A stretch of DNA of 64,000 nucleotides from an uncultured Paracoccaceae bacterium (GTDB lineage: Bacteria; Pseudomonadota; Alphaproteobacteria; Rhodobacterales; Rhodobacteraceae): the NCBI GenBank assembly GCA_947501355.1, contig CANMVA010000001.1, positions 1,434,001-1,498,000 on the forward strand. The letters are read 5' to 3'. This document shows positions 33,712 to 41,462 of this stretch, in pieces. Both the position numbers and the translations under genes were made by a program. The notes under the pieces were generated by a model. The model was given only the letters and a program-made list of their open reading frames with translations. It searched no databases and was not told where the DNA came from. The first letter of the stretch is position 1. Each line of letters starts with the position of its first letter.

Positions 33712-34587
33712 TCAAGAGGGGAAGCCAAAGAGTTTGGCGGGCGTCTTGGTTAAGATTTGCGTGCGCGTGGCGGTGTCAGTGACGACGCGGTGGAAGGCGT
33801 CAAGCAGCGTCGCGGCGGCGGGCATCTTGGCGTCGGCCAGCATCAGATGCGGCCAGTCGGAGCCCCAGAGCAGGTGTTCGGAATTGGCTTTGACGAGCGC
33901 TGCGATGAAGGGATCGGCGTGTTCATAGGGCGCATCGCAAAGGCGGTAGAGCGCGCTGAGTTTGACGTGGACATGGCCGTCCGCCAGCAAGCTGAGGAGG
34001 GTCTGAAAGCCGGGGTCCTGGGGGCCGAGCGACAGGTCGGGCCAGCCGATATGGTCAATTACCAGCGGCACAGGGAGGGCGCGGATATCGTCTGCGATCT
34101 CATCCATGTGTTTGTGCGTGTTGAGCAGCATCTGGATGTGCAGATCACGGGCTTTGAGGCGCGGGGCGAGGGCTTTGGCACCTTCCCAGCTCAGCACGCC
34201 GCCATGAACATAATTGAGCCGGACAGCGACGAGGTTGTCTTCGGTAAATTGATCGAGATCGGCGTCGGACGCGTCATCCGGCAGCAGGCAGACGCCTTTG
34301 AAATGCGGCCCCATGCGGCGGACGGCCTCCACCGTGATGCTGTTGTCGGTGCCGTAGAGGATCGAATGGACGATGAGGCCGCGCTGAAATCCGAGCGTCT
34401 TCAAGTGGTTGGTGTAAAGCTCCAGCCAGCCGTCGAAATTCGGGCCAGGCGCCGGGTTTTCGACGCGGCCCTCCCACAGCGGAAATTCATTGCCTGCAAC
34501 GAGGTGTACATGGGCGTCGCAGGCCCCCGGTGGGGCGGGCGTTTCGGGTGCAGACGGCGCGGGAGGCATTTGGGCTTTGGGCAGCAT
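33712..34587 (-). CDS. Amidohydrolase (2-pyrone-4,6-dicarboxylate lactonase type)
   Basis: 291 aa TIM-barrel metal hydrolase of the amidohydrolase 2 family. DAHVHLV (about 24-30) gives the first metal ligands, HIGWPD and the C-terminal WGSDWPH segment give the later His and Asp. Similar proteins act on lactones or carboxylates, but the substrate is unknown. It lies 29 bases after the ligase gene on the same strand, so it may be cotranscribed, though function does not link them. Confidence 0.8.
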   Translation of the reverse strand: MLPKAQMPPAPSAPETPAPPGACDAHVHLVAGNEFPLWEGRVENPAPGPNFDGWLELYTNHLKTLGFQRGLIVHSILYGTDNSITVEAVRRMGPHFKGVCLLPDDASDADLDQFTEDNLVAVRLNYVHGGVLSWEGAKALAPRLKARDLHIQMLLNTHKHMDEIADDIRALPVPLVIDHIGWPDLSLGPQDPGFQTLLSLLADGHVHVKLSALYRLCDAPYEHADPFIAALVKANSEHLLWGSDWPHLMLADAKMPAAATLLDAFHRVVTDTATRTQILTKTPAKLFGFPS

Positions 34588-34616
34588 CTTTCGGATATTT
34601 TTCCAGAGTGAAACAG

Positions 34617-36206
34617 TTAGCCGTAGGTCTGCAGCAATTCCTTGAGATCGTCGAGGGTGTTAGCCTCTTGCAGGGGTTTGTCGTGCCGCCAGCGGGACAT
34701 GCGTGGAAAGCGTAGGGCGACGCCTGATTTGTGGCGGGGGCTTTCCTGAATGCCTTCGAATGCGATCTCGAACACATGCTGGGGCGTGACCTGACGGACG
34801 GGGCCGAAGCGTTGGAGCGTGTTCTTGCGGACCCAGCTTGTGATCTTGCGAAATTCGGCATCGGTCAGGCCGGAATAGGCTTTGGTGAAGGGGACCAGAT
34901 CGTTGCCGTTCCAGACGGCGAAAGTGAAATCGGTGAAAAGGTTCGCGCGGCGGCCATGGCCCGCCTGGGCGTAGATCATCACGGCATCTATGGTTAACGG
35001 ATCGACCTTCCATTTCCACCAATCGCCCTTCTTGCGCCCGCTCAGATAGGGGCTGTCGGCGCGTTTGAGCATCAGGCCTTCGGCGTTGTGATCGCGGGAG
35101 GCAGCGCGGGCGGTGGCGAGGTCCTCCCACGTGGTGAACGGGACCAGAGGGGAGCATTTGATGGGCGCATCGTCCGGCAGGTCTTTGGTGAGCGTTTCCA
35201 AAAGGTTGCGGCGGTCGGCAAATGGCTCTGCGCGGATGTCCTCGCCCTGCCATTCAAGCAGGTCGTAGGCATAGAGGATCACGGGGGCATCGGTCAGCAG
35301 TTTCTTGGGCACTGTCTTGCGCCCAATGCGTTTTTGCAGGGCATTGAAGCTGAGCGGGGCGCCATCCTTGAAGGCGAGCACTTCGCCGTCCAAAACGGTG
35401 CCGTCGGGGATGAAATCGCGGGCGCGGGCAAGCTCGGGGAAGCGGTCGGTCATCAGGTCTTCGCCGCGCGACCAGAGGTAATGTTCGCTGCCTCTGAGGA
35501 TGAGTTGTCCGCGAATGCCATCCCACTTTCGTTCGGCTTTCCAATCAGTTGGAGGGCCTAGCTCATCCAGATTATCAAGCTGGTAGGCGAGATAGAACGG
35601 GTAGGGTTTTGACAGATCGGCTTCGGGGTTTTCCGACAGGATCAGGTCATGGAAATTGGTGGTTTCCGGCGTCCAGGAGCCCATGAGACGGTGCTGAAGA
35701 TCGGCTTCGTCCTGACCTGTGGCGCGGGCCAAGGCACGGGTCATCAGCTTGGTGGAGACACCGATGCGAAAGCCGCCTGTGAGCAGCTTGTTGAAGAGAA
35801 AACGTTCGGTGGGATCAAGGATTGACCATGCGTCGAGGACGGCGGTCTTGCGATCGGGTTCCTCCATAGTGGAAAGGGATTTTACATAAGTAATCCAATG
35901 GCTCAGAGGGCGATCTTCATGTTGATTGCCTTCAGGGAGAACGAGGGCGATTGTCTCGGCCAGATCGCCGACGATGGGATAGCTTTCCTCGAAAAGCCAG
36001 AGAGGGATGTTCGCGGCTTCAGCAGCCCAGCCGCGCAAGAGAGTCGTCGTCACTGTGCGCTTGGGGCGGCGGCCTGAGAAAAGCGCGATTGTCCAGAGGC
36101 GGTCTTCATCGCTGGCGGTTTCAAAATACGTGGTTAACGCCGCGACTTTTGTGTTGGTCTTCGTCGTCTGGTCAATGGCGGTAAAGAGGCGGGCGAAGTC
36201 TCTCAT
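34617..36206 (-). CDS. ATP-dependent DNA ligase (Lig of the exonuclease-ligase cluster)
   Basis: 529 aa. Motif I is ERKWDGIRG, with the AMP-accepting lysine at 227. An N-terminal DNA-binding domain (about 1-190) precedes the adenylation domain (about 205-410), which includes DGTVLDGEVLAF and EGLMLKR. The OB domain follows (about 415-525). It joins nicks using ATP. Its start overlaps the exonuclease stop by ATGA. This pairing is known from bacterial Lhr-helicase/phosphoesterase/ligase/exonuclease repair clusters; the helicase and phosphoesterase are not in this window. Confidence 0.92.
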   Translation of the reverse strand: MRDFARLFTAIDQTTKTNTKVAALTTYFETASDEDRLWTIALFSGRRPKRTVTTTLLRGWAAEAANIPLWLFEESYPIVGDLAETIALVLPEGNQHEDRPLSHWITYVKSLSTMEEPDRKTAVLDAWSILDPTERFLFNKLLTGGFRIGVSTKLMTRALARATGQDEADLQHRLMGSWTPETTNFHDLILSENPEADLSKPYPFYLAYQLDNLDELGPPTDWKAERKWDGIRGQLILRGSEHYLWSRGEDLMTDRFPELARARDFIPDGTVLDGEVLAFKDGAPLSFNALQKRIGRKTVPKKLLTDAPVILYAYDLLEWQGEDIRAEPFADRRNLLETLTKDLPDDAPIKCSPLVPFTTWEDLATARAASRDHNAEGLMLKRADSPYLSGRKKGDWWKWKVDPLTIDAVMIYAQAGHGRRANLFTDFTFAVWNGNDLVPFTKAYSGLTDAEFRKITSWVRKNTLQRFGPVRQVTPQHVFEIAFEGIQESPRHKSGVALRFPRMSRWRHDKPLQEANTLDDLKELLQTYG

Positions 36207-37225
36207 ATGGGTTCCGCCTCGACCTCGGTGGCATCGAGGCTTTCCCCTTCGTATTCGGTCGATACAATTTGAGCGTCATAGCCCTGCTCGCTTAACCATT
36301 TGCTAAACACGGACGTGTAGCCATGGGTGACGAAGATGCGGGTGGCCCCGGTTTCCTTGATAGCGGCGTTGAGGGCGGGCCAGTCGGCGTGATCGGACAT
36401 GATGAAACCACGGTCGGCGGCGCGGCGGCGGCGGACCCCGCGCAGGCGCATCCAGCCGGAGGCGAAGGCGGTGGATGTGGTGCCAAAGCGGCGGGCCCAG
36501 GGCGTTCCGAAGGCGGAGGGCGTGGCGAGGACGAGGGCGTTTTTATGCTCTTTTGGGTTCAGGTCGGGTGTGACGCGGATCGTCTCGGGCAGGGTCAGGC
36601 CCTGGGCGCGGAGAACCTCGTTGGTGTTCTCGACGGCGCCATGGGTCAGGATCGGGCCGATGGACGGGTCGAGGATGGACAGAAGGCGTTGCGCTTTGCC
36701 AAGCGCGTAGGCGCCCAGAAGCGGCGTGCGGCCATCGGCGACGGTGCTGGCCCACCAAGCGTTGATGTCTTGGGCGAGCTGGGCTTGCGGCGTCCATTTG
36801 AAGACGGGTAGGCCGAAGGTGGATTCGGTGATGAAGGCGTGGCAGCGGACGGGCTCGAACGGTTCGGAAAAGCCGTCGTTTTCGGTTTTGTAATCGCCGG
36901 AGGCGACCCAAATCTGGCCTTTGTGTTCGATCCGGATTTGGGCGGAGCCGGGGACGTGGCCCGCCGGATGAAAAGAAACGGTGACGTCGCCGATCTGGCG
37001 GGTCTCCCCGAAGCGGATCGTGTCGAGGGGGATGTCGCCAAGGCGGTGGCGCATGACAGGGGCTGCGGCCTTGGTCGCGAGATAGGAGCGGTGGCCGGGG
37101 CGCGCGTGATCGGCATGGCCATGAGTGATGAGCGCGCGGTCCACAGGGCGCCACGGGTCGATGTAGAAATCGCCGAGCGGGCAGTAGATGCCACGGTCGG
37201 TGAAGGTCAGGATATCGCTGCTCAT
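36203..37225 (-). CDS. Ligase-associated metallo-beta-lactamase-fold DNA exonuclease
   Basis: 340 aa. THGHADH (34-40) is the MBL metal motif, followed by FHPAGHVPGSAQI, ASGDYKTE and the C-terminal beta-CASP part with FIMSDHADW. These features match the Exo component of the ligase-linked repair cluster, studied as a manganese-dependent nuclease in Pseudomonas. It is probably cotranslated with the ligase, whose start overlaps its stop. The preceding 340 bases hold no gene, so its promoter is likely there. Confidence 0.92.
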   Translation of the reverse strand: MSSDILTFTDRGIYCPLGDFYIDPWRPVDRALITHGHADHARPGHRSYLATKAAAPVMRHRLGDIPLDTIRFGETRQIGDVTVSFHPAGHVPGSAQIRIEHKGQIWVASGDYKTENDGFSEPFEPVRCHAFITESTFGLPVFKWTPQAQLAQDINAWWASTVADGRTPLLGAYALGKAQRLLSILDPSIGPILTHGAVENTNEVLRAQGLTLPETIRVTPDLNPKEHKNALVLATPSAFGTPWARRFGTTSTAFASGWMRLRGVRRRRAADRGFIMSDHADWPALNAAIKETGATRIFVTHGYTSVFSKWLSEQGYDAQIVSTEYEGESLDATEVEAEPI

Positions 37226-37566
37226 GGGGATGGATTTAGGGCGTGTTCAAGGCTTGTGTAGGTTCTGCGTGAGGTGTGCTGGCGTAGGGTATTGCGCGCT
37301 CGCGTTTGGCAAAGTTTTTGCGCTGTCGTCTTTCAGTTCGGGTGAGTGATGTTGACGGCGGAGAGACATACCGCCGCGCGGTTGAGGATGGCGTTGGGTG
37401 TTGCTTGATGCGACATGCGCGCTGGGCTTGGTTGCGGTGCAGCGGGTAGGGACTCAAATCGGGCGGTCCCTTTCACAGCGTATGAGGACATCACCCGCCA
37501 GCGCGGGAGGGGCTTGCGCGGGCGCTGCGGATCGCTAGCTTGACGCCAAGCCAAGGGAGCGCGCAG
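37226..37566. other. 341-bp intergenic region
   Basis: I see no supported gene. It holds a GGCGG ... CCGCC hairpin near 37355-37375 and the start region of the aldolase gene, with AAGGGAGCGC before ATG 37567. Short open frames on the minus strand here have irregular codon use and no features. Confidence 0.55.
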
Positions 37567-38334
37567 ATGTCATTTACCACTTTTCGAAGCCGAATGTTGT
37601 CAGGGGACAACCTTGCCGGAACGTTCATGAAAACGCCGAGCCATGACGTGCTAGAGGTATTGGCGCTGTCGGGGCTGGATTTCGTCTGCCTGGACGCGGA
37701 GCATTCCGCGTTTGATCGCACCGCTCTGGACGCCTGCATGGCCGTCGCGCGGGCGTTGGATTTCCCGGTCCTGGTGCGGGTCGCGAGCGGAACGCCGGAG
37801 GCGGTGCTTCAAGCGTTGGACATGGGCGCTGTCGGGGTTGTGGTGCCGCATGTGGACAGTGTCGAGAAAGCGCAGGCCGTGGCAAAATCGGCACGGTTCG
37901 GGCTGGGCGGGCGCGGATTTGCAGGCTCAACCCGCTGGGCGGGCTATGCGACGCGGACCATGCCCGAAGTCCTGGCGAAATCGCGCGACGAAACGGTGGT
38001 GATCGCGCAAATCGAAGAGCCAGCGGGCGTGGATGCGGCCCGCGAGATCGCGGCGGTTGAGGGGATTGATGGCCTCTTTGTGGGACCGGCTGACTTGAGC
38101 GTGTCTTATGGCCATGAGGGGCAAGACAACGCCGATCTGGTTGCGGGTTTCAAGGCGGTGGGTGCGGCGACGGCTGCAGAAGGCAAGGCCTATATCAGCT
38201 GGGTGACCTCGGTCGCGCAGGCCAAAGAGCGCGCGGCTTACGGGTTGTCTGTGTTCTTCATCGGCTCGGAACATGCCTGGATGCTGGCCGGGGCGAAGGC
38301 GGCGGCGCAGGGTATCCACGAGATGAACGACTGA
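37567..38334 (+). CDS. HpcH/HpaI family class II aldolase
   Basis: 255 aa. The TIM-barrel aldolase motifs are DAEHSAFDR (about 46-54), VVPHVDSVEKAQ with the catalytic arginine-histidine context, AQIEEPAGVDAAREIAAVEGIDGLFVGPADLS with the metal-binding Glu and Asp. Such enzymes cleave 2-keto-3-deoxy or 4-hydroxy-2-oxo acids. ATG 37567 has a good ribosome site; the frame open to 37540 does not. The stop overlaps the next gene as TGATG, so an aldolase/hydrolase pair degrades or builds a keto acid. Confidence 0.9.
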   Translation: MSFTTFRSRMLSGDNLAGTFMKTPSHDVLEVLALSGLDFVCLDAEHSAFDRTALDACMAVARALDFPVLVRVASGTPEAVLQALDMGAVGVVVPHVDSVEKAQAVAKSARFGLGGRGFAGSTRWAGYATRTMPEVLAKSRDETVVIAQIEEPAGVDAAREIAAVEGIDGLFVGPADLSVSYGHEGQDNADLVAGFKAVGAATAAEGKAYISWVTSVAQAKERAAYGLSVFFIGSEHAWMLAGAKAAAQGIHEMND

Positions 38335-39164
38335 TGCGTTTCGTGCGTTGGGGCGCGCGAGGTTCGGAAAAGCCGGGCGTGCTGGATCGGCACGGTCAGC
38401 TGCGCGATCTGTCCAGCTTGATCGAGGATCTGGCGGGCGACGTGCTTGGGGCCTTGGACAGGGTGCCAACGGAAGGCTTGCCGCTGATCGAGGGCACTCC
38501 GCGTTTGGGTGTACCCGTGGCGGGCGTTGGCAAGGTGATCGGGATTGGCCTCAACTTCGCCGATCACGCGGCAGAGGCGGGGATGAACGCGCCGGTGGAA
38601 CCGATTGTGTTCCTGAAAGCCACGTCGAGCCTGAACGGGCCGGAGGATGATGTGATCCTCCCGCGCGGCTCCGAGAAATCGGATTGGGAGGTCGAGTTGG
38701 GCGTGGTGATCGGGCGGCGCGCCTCCCATGTGGATGAGCCAGAGGCGCTGGACTATGTGGCCGGGTATACGATTGTGAATGATATCAGCGAGCGCGCCTT
38801 TCAGCTGGAGGGCACGGGGCAATGGACCAAGGGCAAAAGCTGCGACACGTTCTGCCCGGTTGGGCCCTGGCTGGTGACCCCGGACGAGGTGGCCGATCCG
38901 CAGACGCTTGGGATGGGCCTGTGGCTGAACGGCAAACAGATGCAGCGCGGATCAACGGCGACGATGATTTTCAGCGTGGCAGAGATTATTGCCTATCTAA
39001 GCCGGATCATGACGCTTGAGCCGGGCGATATCATCGCGACAGGGACGCCTCCCGGTGTCGGGATCGGGCAAAACCCGCCACATTATCTGAAGCCCGGCGA
39101 TGTGATGGAGCTGGAGATCGACGGGTTGGGCCGTCAACGCCAGCTTGTGCGTGCGCCGCACTGA
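38334..39164 (+). CDS. Fumarylacetoacetate hydrolase family protein
   Basis: 276 aa. The C-terminal FAH domain contains the metal ligands in EKSDWEVELGVVIGR and DYVAGYTIVNDISER, and the catalytic helix region GIGLNFADHAAEAGM. Members hydrolyse or decarboxylate 2-oxo acids such as fumarylpyruvate and acylpyruvates. The start overlaps the aldolase stop, suggesting that both act on a common intermediate, for example in aromatic or sugar-acid breakdown. The exact substrate is not predictable. Confidence 0.9.
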   Translation: MRFVRWGARGSEKPGVLDRHGQLRDLSSLIEDLAGDVLGALDRVPTEGLPLIEGTPRLGVPVAGVGKVIGIGLNFADHAAEAGMNAPVEPIVFLKATSSLNGPEDDVILPRGSEKSDWEVELGVVIGRRASHVDEPEALDYVAGYTIVNDISERAFQLEGTGQWTKGKSCDTFCPVGPWLVTPDEVADPQTLGMGLWLNGKQMQRGSTATMIFSVAEIIAYLSRIMTLEPGDIIATGTPPGVGIGQNPPHYLKPGDVMELEIDGLGRQRQLVRAPH

Positions 39165-39255
39165 CGGGTTTTTGACGCTTGCCAGAACGCTTAGGGGGGC
39201 ACCGGGTCGATATGATAGAATGAAGCTCTCAAAACCTCAGAGTTGGAGAGAAATC

Positions 39256-39576
39256 ATGTTTGATATCAAGGTATTAAAGATCGCTGTCGTCCTTCCTTTT
39301 GCCTTTGCCTGTACTACGGTTGCGGTGCAAGAGGCCGTGACACCCCCGCCGGAAATCATCGCAGCGATCGCCCAGAGCAGTGGTGTGGCAGATGACGACG
39401 GGCCGACCTGCACAGGCAGCACGGCACCGGGGCGCACCATGACCTGCACGTCGGATCTGGTTTTTGTCTGCCCGGAAGGGTGGAGCGCATGCACGGCTGA
39501 AGGGGCGAAAACCTGCTGCGAAAAGACATTCGATGTCACTGAAATCGGCATCGACGGGCTGACGACGACTGGGTGA
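39256..39576 (+). CDS. Cysteine-rich secreted protein of unknown function
   Basis: 106 aa. The N-terminus (MFDIKVLKIAVVLPFAFACTT) is a signal-like hydrophobic stretch that ends in a cysteine, so it could be a lipoprotein with a weak lipobox. The mature part has six more cysteines, including CTG, MTCTSD, FVCPEGW, ACTAEGA and KTCC, which suggests disulfide-linked secreted structure. AGTTGGAGAG precedes the ATG. No family is recognised. It stands after the FAH gene with 91 bases between. Confidence 0.65.
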   Translation: MFDIKVLKIAVVLPFAFACTTVAVQEAVTPPPEIIAAIAQSSGVADDDGPTCTGSTAPGRTMTCTSDLVFVCPEGWSACTAEGAKTCCEKTFDVTEIGIDGLTTTG

Positions 39577-39585
39577 TCGTCGCGT

Positions 39586-40521
39586 CTAATTGTGCGCGTC
39601 AAACCACGCGGTGGTCTCGTTGAAGACGCGGGTGCGGATGGCGTGCGCTTCCATCATGACTTCGTGTTCGGCGCCGTCCAGCATGACCAGTTTGCCGTTC
39701 GGATAAGTGGCCATACGGTCATGGATGCGCGACGGCTCCACGATACGTTCGTTGGTGCCAAGGAAGGTGATTGCGGGCGTCGCGGGAGAAGGGCGCGCGG
39801 CGAGGCGGCGCATCTCCATCAGGGCCTCATTGAGCCAGTGGAGGGACGGACCGCCTAGCGCGAGATCAGGATGCGCGCTGAGTTGCGCTTTCATGTAGTC
39901 GAACATCCCGCGGTCGGTGGTCAGCGTGTTTTCGTCGAAAGCTGTGCTCATCACGTAGGTGACAGGCTCGGTCCCCGGCGCGAAGCGGTGACCTTGACCG
40001 ACGCGGCGCGCGGTCCAGCTGGACATCCATGCAAAGGGCCGCAGCGCAGGGGCGATGATGATGCCCCACATGGGCGCGCTGAACATCGCGGATTTGACGG
40101 GTAGCCCTTCGTAGAGCGCGCGCAGACCGATGCAGCCGCCCATGGAATGCCCGATCAGGTGATAGGGTTCAGGCAGGCCAAGTGCGCGAGCATGGGTCAG
40201 TACGGCAGAGACGTCTTGTTGGTAGTCGGGGAAGTGGTGTACATGACCGGCAGCGCGGTCATTCAGCATGCGATCAGCGATGCCTTGGCCGCGCCAATCG
40301 ACGGCGATCATGCTATAGCCGCGGCTTAGAAATTCGGTCGCGGCGCGGCCGTATTTCTCGATATATTCGGTCCGGCCGGGGAAGAGCAGGATCGTGCCTT
40401 TCGTCCCGCCAGTCCAATGGCCCGCACGGATGCGCAGGCCATCGGCGGTGCTTAACCAATGCGCCGCGCCGCCTTCGGGGCCGTCGGCCACCTCGGCGAA
40501 AAACGGCGCTGGTGTCATCAA
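39586..40521 (-). CDS. Alpha/beta hydrolase (monoglyceride lipase/lysophospholipase type)
   Basis: 311 aa. GHSMGG carries the nucleophilic serine (about residue 126), and the oxyanion region is LLFPGRTEYIEKYG. The catalytic Asp and His fit TNERIVEPSR and LDGAEHEVMME at the C-terminus. The family includes lysophospholipase L2 (PldB). It has no signal peptide. The start overlaps the stop of the SCP2 gene by ATGA, which supports a lipid-related role. Confidence 0.87.
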   Translation of the reverse strand: MMTPAPFFAEVADGPEGGAAHWLSTADGLRIRAGHWTGGTKGTILLFPGRTEYIEKYGRAATEFLSRGYSMIAVDWRGQGIADRMLNDRAAGHVHHFPDYQQDVSAVLTHARALGLPEPYHLIGHSMGGCIGLRALYEGLPVKSAMFSAPMWGIIIAPALRPFAWMSSWTARRVGQGHRFAPGTEPVTYVMSTAFDENTLTTDRGMFDYMKAQLSAHPDLALGGPSLHWLNEALMEMRRLAARPSPATPAITFLGTNERIVEPSRIHDRMATYPNGKLVMLDGAEHEVMMEAHAIRTRVFNETTAWFDAHN

Positions 40522-40805
40522 GCGAGGACCGAGGCGAGCTTCATCGCAGCGCCCATATCGCCGTCCACCGACAGTTTGCCGGTCATGAAGGCTGCGGTCG
40601 GGTTCTGCTCCCCATCGAGGATCGCTTTGAAGGTGTCCGTATCGGCGGTCAGCGTCACATCCGCATCATCGTCGCCTGCGCGTGCGCCGTTCTCGTCGAT
40701 GATGATGCTGCCCTCGTCAACGATGACGAATTTCGCCGTGCCGTCAAAGCCGCCATCCATCTTCGCGTTCAGGGCCTCGACCGCCTGATTTACAACATCG
40801 CTCAT
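40518..40805 (-). CDS. SCP2 sterol-binding domain protein
   Basis: 95 aa. It has the SCP2 fold with FDGTAKFVIVDEGSIIIDEN, DADVTLTADTDTFKAILDGEQNPTAAFMTGKLSVDGDMGAAMKL. Such small proteins bind lipid or fatty acyl chains in the cytoplasm. ATG 40805 is preferred over a start 14 codons upstream. The stop overlaps the hydrolase start, so both are likely one operon, perhaps handling acyl-lipid substrates. Confidence 0.9.
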   Translation of the reverse strand: MSDVVNQAVEALNAKMDGGFDGTAKFVIVDEGSIIIDENGARAGDDDADVTLTADTDTFKAILDGEQNPTAAFMTGKLSVDGDMGAAMKLASVLA

Positions 40806-40879
40806 AATCCACGTCCTTTTGGTTTTGTGATCGCCTTGGGGTCGCATTTCCCGCGGCTTGCGCTAAAGTTGAACTTACT

Positions 40880-41443
40880 ATGATGACAAGCACCCGCAAC
40901 CGCCACCGTATCGTTACGGCATTTTTCGTAACAGTTTCGTTTTGCTTGCCTTTCTCCGGGGCTTTTGCGGCTGATGAAGAGACGTTGCTGAACGATCTGG
41001 CGACGGCATCGCCCGAAGAAGCCGCGCAGATCGAGGATCAGCTGGCGCGGGCCTGGGCGAAGTCGGGCTCGGCGTCGATGGATTTGCTGTTGCAACGGGG
41101 GCGCGATGCGCTGGAGGCAGGCGATCTGGACGCCGCCGTTGAGCATTTCACGGCGCTGACGGATCATGCGCCGGATTTTGCCGAAGGCTGGAACATGCGC
41201 GCCACGGTCTTCTTTCAGCAAGACAAGCCGGGCTTGGCGCTGGAGGACCTGACGCGGGCGCTCGCACTGAACCCCAACCATTTCGGCGCGATCATCGGCT
41301 TGGCCGTGATCCTGGAGCAGACAGGCTATCCCGCGGACGCGTTGGACGCCTACCGCACGGTGCAGTCTATACATCCCCATCAAGACCAAGTAGCCACCGC
41401 GATAGAGCGTTTGGAAAAAGAGGTGGGCGGTCAGGATATCTGA
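40880..41443 (+). CDS. Periplasmic TPR protein
   Basis: 187 aa with a signal peptide (hydrophobic stretch about 12-28, cleavage after GAFA). Residues about 72-170 hold three tetratricopeptide repeats: LQRGRDALEAGDLDAAVEHFTAL, WNMRATVFFQQDKPGLALEDL and LAVILEQTGYPADALDAYRT. It likely scaffolds protein contacts in the periplasm. It is divergent from the SCP2/hydrolase pair and is followed 19 bases later by the helicase. Confidence 0.85.
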   Translation: MMTSTRNRHRIVTAFFVTVSFCLPFSGAFAADEETLLNDLATASPEEAAQIEDQLARAWAKSGSASMDLLLQRGRDALEAGDLDAAVEHFTALTDHAPDFAEGWNMRATVFFQQDKPGLALEDLTRALALNPNHFGAIIGLAVILEQTGYPADALDAYRTVQSIHPHQDQVATAIERLEKEVGGQDI

Positions 41444-41462
41444 CCCCTTTTAGGCAAGTTTG

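Noticed and set aside
37236-37554. Short minus-strand frames between the exonuclease and the aldolase
   Set aside because: They overlap each other, have irregular composition and no ribosome sites.
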